Positions 54,092-64,000 of a stretch of DNA of 64,000 nucleotides are shown one piece after another (within the stretch, counting starts at the first letter, position 1; every line of letters starts with the position of its first letter). The position numbers were made by a program, and so were the translations under genes. Origin of the DNA: Vanilla planifolia (taxonomy: Eukaryota; Streptophyta; Magnoliopsida; Asparagales; Orchidaceae); the NCBI GenBank assembly GCA_023846275.1, contig CM043875.1, positions 41,632,633 to 41,696,632 of the forward strand, in the 5' to 3' direction. The notes below the pieces were generated by a model. It saw only the letters and a list, made by a program, of their open reading frames with translations. It was not told where the DNA came from and ran no database searches.

Positions 54092-57000
54092 ACCTTTCAA
54101 GGTCTTTCAGTTTCAGATTTTTCCGATCAATCCTTTACTCTCTGCTCTTGCTTTTTTTAATCACTAGTACTCGTATCTTGTTTTACGTTAAAGATTGGAA
54201 GTCCTCGTAATAGTTTGCATCTTGTTGGAAGTTATGATTTAGATTGGGTGTAGGGGCTTGCTACTGTTGTTAAATTGGACTTTTGTTCAATTATGCATCT
54301 TGTTTACGGATAGTGTTTCTAATGATAAGCATGTTTCACAAGCTTGAAATTTTTATCCTGTGATCAATCATAGATATTCTCAGGTCTCTTTAATTTTCAT
54401 CAGTTTTTTCCCCAATTCTGCGTTTATATTACTGGTTTGTTTTTTTAATTCTAAACTTGATTTTGCATCTGCTTCCACTTTATGATTATGCAGCCAAGGT
54501 AATGCCTTTTTAAGGATTTTGTTTATGAATAAAGATGATTTCATTTAAAACGATGTAGTATATAAGAGAAGCTTTACATCATTAATATGCAACCTTATTT
54601 TCTACGAGGTCTAACATATAGTATTCCATTTATATGTTTATCCTTTTTGGTTCTTGTGTTGTCTGCAACTGAGAATTTAGTGAGCTTCTATGAGCTGTCT
54701 ACTATTTTCCCTTCATTTTATTGATTTAGAATTGATCGAGCCAATTTGTAGCTTTTATTTTGTTGAACCTAGGAGTTTAGAGATAGACAGCTTGGGGTTG
54801 GTGTTTTAGTTAAGGCATATAGCTCTACCTATATTAAAAAGGCCAGACGAATGGATGAATTGGTTAAAATAAGTATTAATTTTCCATGCTTTTGTAGGTT
54901 TGAAATGGTTAAAGACCTTTGGTAAGTAGTTATCATAACTATTTTGCTGTTATTGATCAGAACCAATGACTTCATTGTTCTAATTTGTCTTGTGTAGCTT
55001 AAGGTTATTAATTCTAATGTTCGGGCAGTTTGGTTTGTCAAACTGCTGAGTTTACCCGAAGGCTTTCCGGAAAAGTTCTGGATATGTAGGCTGATGGGGA
55101 GTCCATACTCTACATCAAACATGCTAAAGATGTTTGTTAGAATGTTAACAGTGGTGATTTCTATGTTGATGGTGTGATTAGTTTTAGTTAGGATGTCATC
55201 AACTCCTGATTTTTTAACAATTGGAAATCATGCTATAGTTGCATGTTAATGTTGTTTGACCTGATTCTGCATTAAGAATGGTTTTTTTTGCTAATCACCA
55301 AGCTTTTGGCATAGCTATTGTTAGAAGTTTGGGGACTGGTTGTTGTACTTCATTTAGTGTTTTCGTCTTGTTTAAGCAGCCTTTGTGGCTGTACCTGCTT
55401 TGGGCTAAAATCTTCTTTCTGATTTAGGCAAGTGAATGTAAATATACAGGCAGGTGTACTCGTGTTTGGGAACTCAGTTCTTCAGTGATGTAATTAGAAC
55501 AAATATCTGATAGTTTAAGGCGTTAAACCCACTCAACTAAGGTTGATGATTTTATTTTGGTTAGTGGAATTTGAGGTTTTGTTTTTTCCTATGATTATTA
55601 TGTGTATGTTAAATAGGTTGGGATAGTTTATGTTAGTTTTCAAAAATTCTAGGGCAAATTTGCAGGATGATCTAATTTTTATGAGAGATTACCATAGTTG
55701 GCTTATTACTTACCCAGGTTCAAGAAATGATAGATTCTATCATGGTTAATAGTGGGCGTGCAATTAAAGTTTCTTGATATCTAGCTCTGTTGTTGCACAG
55801 TTTTCCCGAGTTGTAACTCGTACCAAAATTCTGATTTCTTCTTTTATCTCTGATTGTTCAATCCACATGGTATAACTTTAATTGCTTCATTGCCAAGAAC
55901 ATGAGCACAATTAATCTCAACAAGAGCTGCTTGCTACTGAATCACGAATGGGATTAGGGTTTGGCATTCATCAGGTGAAATCTAGGGATCTACGGGAAGG
56001 GGAAGGATTAGAAGTATAAGAGTAATTACTGTGCATCATTCCGAAGTTGACCTACTTGCATACAAGATATCTCAAGGCATGTTAAGACTTTGTGGAGATG
56101 GATATTCAACATTAGTTTTACTTAAAGCTTAATGAAACATATAAATTATTTATTATTTTTGTCTCTTATTTCATACTATCTAAAAAAATAAATAAATTCC
56201 ATTTATTAGTTTTTGAAGAATAGTAAAATGTCAAATAAATGTTTGTTTTAAAGAAATTATGGTAATTGGATTTAGAGGTTATGATAAAACAATCATAGAA
56301 GAGATGTTACCTATAGTACTTTAGTGTAGTGTTTTGCAAAAAACTCATTATTAGTATTTCAAATGTCATTAAAATTACATATGTTCTTCAAAATTATTTA
56401 TACCGATGTCTAAAATCTAAAAGAATTTGGTCTTTAATAATGTTTCATATTGATACTGTTATATAAAATGAATTTTTTTATCTTTATTCTTAAATATTAT
56501 TATACATTTATTAAATATTTGGTTTAAGAAGTCAAACTTAACTTTTAATTTCTTATAGATAAATATACCCTTTGACAAGTATAAATCAAATTTGTATTTC
56601 ATTGTAAAAAACTAAGTAAATAACAACTCATCCATTATTAAAGATTATATTGTTGAATAAGAGATTTAATTTTGTTTTAAATAAGGAAGTGATTATAAAG
56701 TATTCAATGAAAATTATCATAACATTTTCATGGTAGATCAATAATCATATTTATTGGATAATAATGACACCATAATTTGTACAATAGATGTTTAAATCTT
56801 AGAAATAAAATCACAAGACATTTGTGACCAAATTGCATTGTAACTTAATAATTAATAGTTTATATATAGGGTGTTTTTATTTTTTTGGAGAAAAATCATA
56901 TATGAGAATTTTTTTTCCTGTGAACGTTGCGTTGCATCAATGCTACATAAATATAACAGAGAAAGAAAAATCATGTCACACTTCAAATAATAATTCTTTC

Positions 57001-57156
57001 TCAAATGTCTAATTTCTAGTAAGTTAAAGCACATATTATTAATAACTTATTTATGACCAATATAATCTTTATACTAAGCCATAATAATAATGTTAAAATT
57101 AGAAAACTTCTACAACTTGTCTAAAATGTTCATGCATGTGCAAAGTTTTGCCAAGC
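54092..57156. other. eIF1A 3' region and intergenic DNA
   Basis: The first ~450 bases are T-rich and probably the 3' UTR. A T-rich run ending TTATGATTATGCAG at about 54493 looks like an intron acceptor, so a 3' UTR intron is possible. From 54540 to 56100 the sequence is less AT-rich than true intergenic DNA but has no recognisable coding frame. A perfect 8-bp hairpin lies at 55025-55046. Beyond 56100 it is plain AT-rich DNA. Confidence 0.45.
54528..54533 (+). terminator. Candidate poly(A) signal of eIF1A
   Basis: AATAAA 437 bases after the stop codon. It is the first perfect hexamer I noticed downstream. Plant signals are degenerate, so an earlier site is possible. Confidence 0.3.
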
Positions 57157-57342
57157 TTAAGCAAGTATGAAAATAAAAAGAGAAGCTTTTTCCCACTCAA
57201 ACAGATGCTTTATCCATTCTCTAACATTATCTAACTCATACTCCACTAATGATTGGTTGCCATCCTCCACTGGAAAACCAATAGGATCAGTAACCTTGAC
57301 ACATCCCACTCGTCTATGACTAACCATGTTAAGACCATGAAC
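57157..57342 (-). other. Unidentified open frame, possible terminal exon
   Basis: On the minus strand an acceptor-like CTTACAG is followed by 61 codons and a stop. The reading starts VHGLNMVSHRRVGCVKVTDP and continues with IGFPVEDG and NVREWIKHLFEWEK. An in-frame stop lies just upstream of the acceptor, as expected for an exon. Composition looks coding, and such a long stop-free run is unlikely by chance in this AT-rich context. I do not recognise the protein and found no convincing upstream exon, so it may be a relic exon. Confidence 0.3.
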
Positions 57343-58020
57343 CTGTAAGGTTTAGAATTATGAAGAATCACAATTGTGTTAGGTTTCATCATATCAATTG
57401 ACAAACAACAATCATTATTCATTAAGTGGGAAAACAATGATAGTTATTGAAAAGAAATTAAGTGGGAAAACAATGAGATTAAAGAGGTGGTAATATATGT
57501 TAAGAACAGAAAGATATTTAATAAATTTCAATCAAGTCCACTTTCTAAAGGCTCTATTTGGTACACTCTTTCTCCCCCGAAAATGTAAAACTACTTTATA
57601 GGTATAAAGAATTCTATTTGTGCAAATGCATAGTGATAATGTTGTGCAATGCAAGTGTTTTACCAACACTTTTTAATGAAAGTAACTATACTATACAACA
57701 GCTATGAAAAAAACTAACAAACAAAACTAGAGTTTCTTTCTTTGTTTGGAGAAGATCTCTAACATTCTGTGAGGTTGTAATTGCTTATTGGATAGTATTG
57801 TGCATCAAAATACACTTCAGAATTTCTATATAAGCTTCATCATTTGTGGTATTAATCAGTAACACAAAGCATTTCCAAGAGAAACCATGGCACCAATGAG
57901 ATCTGTTCTTCTGCTGATTGAGTTGTAAATGCATCAATGAATCGCAAACTCTTAGTTTTAGGCACTTCTCTATTTAAAAGACAACTGTGGAAACCAATGC
58001 AGTTGGAGATGTGTACGTTT
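57343..58020. other. Intergenic DNA, no gene assigned
   Basis: AT-rich with a short minus-strand open frame (57852-58055) of no recognisable similarity. Nothing else is supported. Confidence 0.5.
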
Positions 58021-60628
58021 AAGCGCCAGTTATGAGAAAATATTAAGGTGAGCAAGTTCTATTTTCAACCTTATCTTATCTTTTCTTTTCCTTGGTTATA
58101 AGAAATATCTGTGTTCTCTTCCTAACTTATTATTGTCATGTTAAAGTTTCTGCCTTAGTAGGGTACAAGGATTAACAAATAGCAAGAAGTTTGCATAGTT
58201 TTGGTCTAATAGACACATGCCTCTCCATTTCCATGTTTAAACTAAAGCATTTGCTCAAAATGAAGAAAATATCTGTTATTCAATTTTTATCTAACACCTT
58301 AAAAATGTAAACACTTTTGCAAGCATGCTATTAAGTTGGGACAAATGATGTCAGTTGCCTAGGGCTTTTTGGTTTACATGGTCAAGATATCCCTTATCTA
58401 AATGTAGAAGGAAATGTCCTGCAATCGAAAGCAGCCTTTTTTGTAAAGCAATTTCAACACGGCAGAGAAAAAAATTATCCTTTAAAATTAAGAAGATAAT
58501 TAAAAAAAAAAAACAGTTAGAAGAATGATGCTCACTATATCTATGAATTGTGAATTTGACTGTTTACCCACTTTTCTTGCAACAAAACTATCTATTGAAT
58601 GCATTTAGTTATGTATTCTTCTTATTTCTAATGACACTTTAACCCTCTCTCCAACCTTTGCACTCTTTTCATCAAGAAAACCAATCCCCAATTTCCATCA
58701 AAACTTAAAATGCAGCAAAACATCACTTGCTTTACGAACTAATTCGATTGCACAATTTGAATAAATGAGCAAAATTTTAGGAAAACTAGAACAAGGTTTG
58801 CACAATTCAAATAAACGTGCAAAATCTTTAGGAAAAATTTTTTATTTGAACATGTGGAGAAATAGTTGTAAATTTCAAATGCAATCATATTGATGAGGAC
58901 TTGCATTAAGAGAATATAACAATACGAAGATGGATAGTTTGTGAAGGAAATTAATTTTTGGCAATCACATTCCTCACAGAGTGAGTTTGATTGTTGTTAA
59001 ATAGGAACGTATGGAAGTCATTGCACCTTCTAGATTCACAAGCACTAGATGGAAACCATCTCTTTTTCTCTAGCTTGCTTGCTAGCTCTTCGTTCTTTTC
59101 CACCATCTCTTTCCTTTCTCTTCTTCCCTACCTCCCACTCCTCCTTATTGTGATACAGTAAACACATTTAAACATCAAATGTCTTCGATTATTCGTATTT
59201 ATTATACTAGTTTGGACAGGACAAGCAAGTTCAAAATGATTCCATCAAACCAATGATTCTAAAACAGACAGTGATCCATTTTACTGCCATTTAGAATTTG
59301 CATAATAGTATCCTGTTAAGAAGAATTTACTAATTTTCTTTTATGTTATTTGTCATATGCATTTTGCCTTCCATGTTATTACTTTTGAAAATTAGTGGCT
59401 AAATGTTTGTTCTAGCAAGCAATTTTCACAAAACAGAATTTGCTTTGCATTACACTAGTATATTAGGCCATTGGCATCTTAACACATTTAAGAAACACTC
59501 AAACTATAAGCATAAACGATTCTGTAGAACAAATCATGAAATGCTTGTTCACTTTGATGAATAAATTAAAACAATCCAAACAAAAATTTAGCAGTTACAT
59601 ACTCTTTCTAATAAGAAATTTTCAAGAAAACAGGGGTTTTACTTCACATTAGTCTAGCATATTGAGCAGCTAGGAAACAGTCACGATCTATGGATACCTA
59701 AAAACAGTCCTATAGAACAAATCTTGATATGCTCACTTAGATCAAAGAAGTAGAAGAACCACATTAGCCCTTCTAACATATAATGCCTCAACTAAACAAA
59801 CCCAACCCAACAAACGAAAAAAATTCAGCTTATTGAGCCTCTCCCATATTGAACATGAAAAAATAAAGGAAAAAAAATTGAGTGAAACAAAGACAAATAA
59901 AAAAGAGGCATATAGAAAGGGAATGATAGCAAGAAGGGAACCAATGATGGTAATTTTGTGTGGTGAATATGGTGGTTCTCGTTTTTTCTTTGATGAGATA
60001 TTTTGTAATCTTCGCTTATCGTAGGTGCACAGCATTGTACAAATTTTTTACATGTTTTTTTAGCCTACCAAGTGTGTGCTCACTTGTCCCCAGCCTCAAC
60101 TGATCTATCTTGATGAAAATATGTTTCTTTATTGTTGAACTAAATTTCTAATCTACCTTCCATTGATTTATCAGATGTGGCTTCAACACCACTTCATGTT
60201 GAGCCAAGTTTCAACATTCACCTGTGAGGCAAACCTTGACCTTAATGATGAAGGGGATTAAGAAGACAAGTTAAAAGACAAAACAAATGAAAGCAATAAT
60301 TTCTTTAGAGATTAATTGGATGACATTTGCCAGGATAAAATATTTGTCAAATGAAAATAAAATCCTCTGATTTTTCTTGACTTAGCATGCTCTTCTAGCT
60401 TGTATTGGATCCGCCAATTTAGTTTGGGCATAAAGCTAGCTTTGATCAACTCAGGACAATTGGGCGTATAGAGAAAACAGCTCTATAGGGCAGCTCCCAA
60501 TGCCTAGATCTATATGCAAGCAATAGGGTAATCATTTTTTTATTCTCTCTTAATTTTTTGAATCATTCACTTTGAATAATCCATGTGATATTAATTAACT
60601 TCACTCTTTCAACAATTTCTTTAGCTTT
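58021..60628. repeat. Tandem segmental duplication, unit A (2.6 kb)
   Basis: Begins AAGCGCCAGTTATGAG and ends in TTCTTTAGCTTT, directly where unit B begins AAGCACCAGTTATAAG. The two units align end to end in the same orientation with long near-identical runs, for example TGGCTAAATGTTTGTTCTAG. Identity is perhaps 85-90% by eye. Unit A has about 750 extra bases (about 58471-59224) that unit B lacks. No open frame recognisable as a gene is shared. Confidence 0.85.
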
Positions 60629-62572
60629 AAGCACCAGTTATAAGAAAATATTAAGGTGAGCAAGATCTATCTTCAACCTTTCTTTTCTTTTCTTTTCCTT
60701 GGTTACAAAAACTATCTATGTTCTCTTCCTAACTTGTTATTGTCATGTTAAAGTTTCTTCCTTGGTGGGGTATAAGGATTAACAAATAGCAGGAAGTTTG
60801 CATAGTTTTGGTCTAATAGACCATTGTCATGCTTAAACTAGACCATTTGCTCAAAATGAAAAAAATTGTCCAATTTTTATCCAACACCTTAAAAATGTAA
60901 ACAGTTATGCAAGCTTGCTAGGCAATTAGAAACTATGAAGTTGGGATTAATGAGGTCAGTTGCCTAGGGCTTTTGATGCTTTACATGACCAAGATATCTC
61001 TTATCTAAAAGTACAAAGAATGTCCTGCAATCGACAGTAGCCTTTTTTGTAAAGAAACTTCAACACAGCAAAGAAATTTCCATAATAGCACAGAAAGTTC
61101 AAATTGATCCAGTTCACTACCATTTAGAATTTGCATAATAGTATCCTGTTAAGAAGAATTTACTAGTTTCCTTTCATGTTATTTATGTCATATGCATTTT
61201 GCCTTCCCCGTTATTACTTCTAAAAATTAGTGGCTAAATGTTTGTTCTAGCAAGCAATTTTCACAAAACAGGATTTGCATTGCATTAGTCTAGTATATTA
61301 GGTCTTAACAAATTTAAGAAACACTCAAACTATGAGCATCTAAAATGATTCTGTAGATCAAATCATGAAATGCTTGTTCACTTTGATGAATAAAGTAAAA
61401 CAACCCAACAAAAAAATTAGCAGCTACATACTCTTTTTTATAAGAAATTTTCAAGAAAACAAAACATTAGTCCAGCTAGAACAAAACAGTCACGATCTAT
61501 GAATACCTAAAAACAGTCCTATAGAACAAATCTTGATATGTTCACTTTGATCAAAGAAGTAAAAGAACCACACTAGCCCTTGTAACATATATTGCCTCAA
61601 CTCCTTTCATCAAACAAACCCAGCCTAACAAACAATAAAGATTTAGTATATTGAGCCTCTACCATATCAAGCATGAGAAAAAAAAGGGAATAAGAGAATC
61701 GAGTGAAATAATGACAAATAAAGAAGATGACACATAAAAAGAGAATGATAACAAGAAGGGAACCAATCATATAGTAATTTTGTGTAGTGAAAATGGTAAT
61801 TCTTCCCTCCTCTTGGACGAGATATTTAGTAATGTTCGTTTATCATACATGTAGAACATTGCCCGAACTTTCTACAACATCGTTTTGAGCCTACCACCTT
61901 GATTGTAAGTGTGTGCTCCCTTGTCCCCAGCTTCAACTAATCTATCTTGATGAAAATATGTTTCCTTATTGTTGCACTAACTTTCTAATCTACCTTCAAT
62001 TGATCGATTACAAGTGGCTTCAACACCACTTCGTGTTGAGCCAAGTTTCATCATTCACCTGTGAGGCAAAACTTGGCCTTAATGACGAAAGACTAGGAGA
62101 TCAAGAAGACAAATTAAAAGACAAAAATAATAAAAGCAATAATTTCCTTAGATTAATTGGATATCATTTGCCCGGATAAAAAATATGTCAAATGAAAATA
62201 AAATTCTATGGTTTTTCTTAACTAGCATGCTCTTCTATCTTGGATCGGATCAACCATTCTGGCTTGGGCATAAAACAAGCTTTGATTAACTCGAGACATT
62301 TAGGCCTGCGAACAAGTTAAATGCTCTTCTAGCTTGGATCAGATCAGTAATTTTGGCTTGTTCATAGAACTAGCTTTGATCAACTTGGGACTTTTAGGTT
62401 TGGGAACAAGTTGAACCCATTTATAGAGAAAACATCTCTATTGGGCAGCTCCCAATACCTAGCTCTATGGGTAATCACTTTTTATTATCTCTCAAATTTT
62501 TTAATCATTCACTTCGAATAATCCAATGTGATATTAATTAAATCCACTCTTTCAACAATTTCTTTAACTTTA
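60629..62572. repeat. Tandem segmental duplication, unit B (1.9 kb)
   Basis: Second copy of the unit starting at 58021. It ends TTCTTTAACTTT about 230 bases beyond the stop codon of the reticulon gene. It carries its own inner tandem duplication of about 96 bases (about 62227-62415; two copies of a TGCTCTTCTA..GAACAAGTT segment) that unit A lacks. Confidence 0.85.
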
Positions 62573-62760
62573 GTTTATAATTCACACTTGGGTTTTAAAT
62601 TTGCAATGCAATAAAAGAGAACACAACATAGGAGAAAACCAAGTTTCATGGATATAGAACAATACAAGATATAGATTTGGAGTAGATAAAAGCCAATTCA
62701 AGACAGTAGAAAACCAAATTCCATAACGTTTGGAACAAACGAAAAGAGCTACATTTCTCC

Positions 62761-62861
62761 AATGTTTGCTTCTTCTCTATTTCTTCTAAGTAGTTAATTT
62801 TCAATCTCCAATATGACATTGCTCTTCAAGCATCATTTCTTCAATGTTTGCTTCTTCTCTA
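62761..62861. repeat. Short direct repeat across the reticulon stop codon
   Basis: AATGTTTGCTTCTTCTCTA occurs at 62761-62779 and again at 62843-62861, 82 bases apart. The right copy codes for the EEANIE part of the reticulon C-terminus and the left copy lies in the 3' UTR. This looks like a small local duplication. Confidence 0.7.
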
Positions 62862-64000
62862 ACACAAAGCTTTTGATGATAATAGCGAAGAACAACCACA
62901 GCCATGAATGCTGCATTGTTAAAGAAAAATACATGAAGTTAATAGTATATTTGACAAGCACAAAGGTCTTATTTTTAGGTGTCATACCTGCCAAAAGTCT
63001 CATCTTCATACTCAATATATTCCACAGAAAAGCTACAGCTGATGTAGCAACCAACTTCTTTCGTGAGCAGTTTTTCCAAGTCTCTGAGATGTAACTCTTT
63101 GCAAACTCGACTGTTTCATTTGAGTGACTTTACCATTGCATTTATACTTACGTAAACATGGTTGCTAAGAAAGTTTTAACGAGAACTCAGTACCTCTCTG
63201 TTGAATCTGCTGTGAATAACAAGAGCAAAATTTGGGAACAGTGAAGACGAAGAAAAACCCTGCACAGCAAAAACTTCCTAGATTGGATTAGTAAATCCTT
63301 CCAGTTTTTGCTGTTGTTCCAGTTTTACCTGTTGCTAAAACCCTTCGTAGAGTTACCAAGTGACCATAGTTGGCCATGAATAGAAGAAAAGGAGTCACCT
63401 GAAACAAGAACAAAACCAATGATTCTTCCTACAAATTATTAACTAGCAAAAAAGGTGAGATTAGTTCATACTTTGAGGGTCATCAATGGCTCCCCAGAGA
63501 AAAACCTTTGGACCTTTGCAAGGGTAGCATTGACCAATGGCACAATTACATGGGCAAATCGAAGAACATCCTCTTCGGTCAGCCGAATACCTGCAGCTAT
63601 CTTCTTCATCTCTTGCTTTCTGTGAAAATGTACTCAAATTTCTGCTTTTCCAAGGTGCAAAAGAAGCTGAGAGATAAAGAAAACATGTACCTATGTGTCA
63701 TTGAATCGTGGAAGAATGCTAAGGCCAAGATCAGAAGACCCAAATGAGAAACTGCCGAGATTATGCTGAGATGGGAAGGAAACAAGAAATATGAAATCAA
63801 ACTAATCCCAAGATTGAGTTTTAAACGATTTTTTAAGACAGAAGAAGGTTTTTTTATCAGTCTTGCCTGAATTCAACATCACCAGAGAAGATGGAAGAGA
63901 GAAACATAACTGATCCAAATCCAAACCAAAGGGAAGATTTTGCTATATTCTTCCACATAATTACATCCAATATAGCCTCTGACCAACCATCCAAGCTATT
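62801..64000 (-). CDS. RTNLB: Reticulon-like protein (RTNLB), C-terminal part
   Basis: Reticulons are ER membrane proteins whose hairpin segments curve and tubulate the ER. The gene runs off the right edge; the C-terminal 241 residues are visible. Exons: (64000)-63867, 63765-63691, 63619-63472, 63398-63329, 63259-63194, 63110-62988 and 62910-62801. Introns are 69-101 bp and all junctions keep frame. The first visible intron is GC-AG (AG|GCAAGA), the others GT-AG. The reticulon homology domain starts near VIMWKNIAKSSLWFGFGSVM, with first hairpin FLSSIF and ISAVSHLGLLILALAFFHDS. A 60-70 residue loop follows (GIRLTEEDVLRFA, FFSGEPLMTLKV). The second hydrophobic hairpin is LATGFFFVFTVPKFCSCYSQ, and the domain ends ATSAVAFLWNILSMKMRLLA before a short acidic tail. 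The wording (SGEPLMTLK, FTVPKxCSCYSQQ) best fits the plant RTNLB17-23 group with long N-terminal extensions. None of these exons exceeds 50 codons, so the gene is easily missed in an open-frame scan. Confidence 0.9.

Noticed and set aside
53549-54100. 183-codon minus-strand open frame opposite eIF1A
   Set aside because: It is the antisense shadow of the GC-rich eIF1A frame, which is unmistakable on the plus strand.
61913-62179. 88-codon open frame in duplication unit B
   Set aside because: The matching region of unit A does not keep the frame, and no family similarity is visible. It is probably not a gene.

Overview
This window is AT-rich nuclear DNA from a flowering plant. The genes carry short introns with plant-type splice sites, and the intergenic DNA holds decayed LTR retrotransposons. 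The NAC and receptor-kinase exons are GC-rich islands in very AT-rich surroundings, which favours a monocot; that is an inference, and I cannot name the species.

Layout. Positions 1-2542 hold no gene I can support. A decayed Ty1/copia retrotransposon fills 2543-7145, with two LTRs, a tRNA-iMet primer-binding site and all pol domains traceable; its 3' LTR carries a (TA)76 tract. A three-exon NAC transcription factor of the NAP/NAM type lies at 8537-9807 (+). An 11 kb gene-poor stretch follows, with a pair of diverged direct repeats at 10.3 and 11.5 kb. A class XI LRR receptor kinase of the HAESA/HSL1 type (1,006 residues, one 85-bp intron) lies at 21075-24180 (-). Another 11.6 kb gene-poor stretch holds a degenerate 47-bp minisatellite at about 27.0-27.4 kb.

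A type II (class B) DnaJ/HSP40 co-chaperone spans 36000-50490 (-). Its three exons rebuild a 343-residue protein, but the second intron is about 13.4 kb long and contains a Ty3/gypsy fossil. An intronless translation factor eIF1A (145 residues) lies at 53654-54091 (+). A tandem segmental duplication occupies 58021-62572. The C-terminal seven exons of a reticulon-like (RTNLB) membrane protein run from 62801 off the right edge (-); its first visible intron uses a GC-AG splice pair.

The genes are unrelated: a stress or senescence-type regulator, a peptide-hormone receptor, a chaperone, an initiation factor and an ER-shaping protein. I see no operon-like cluster and no convincing new multi-gene system. 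The most unusual features are structural: the giant DnaJ intron, the GC-AG reticulon intron, the tandem duplication beside the reticulon gene, the minisatellite, and the microsatellite that replaced the middle of one LTR.
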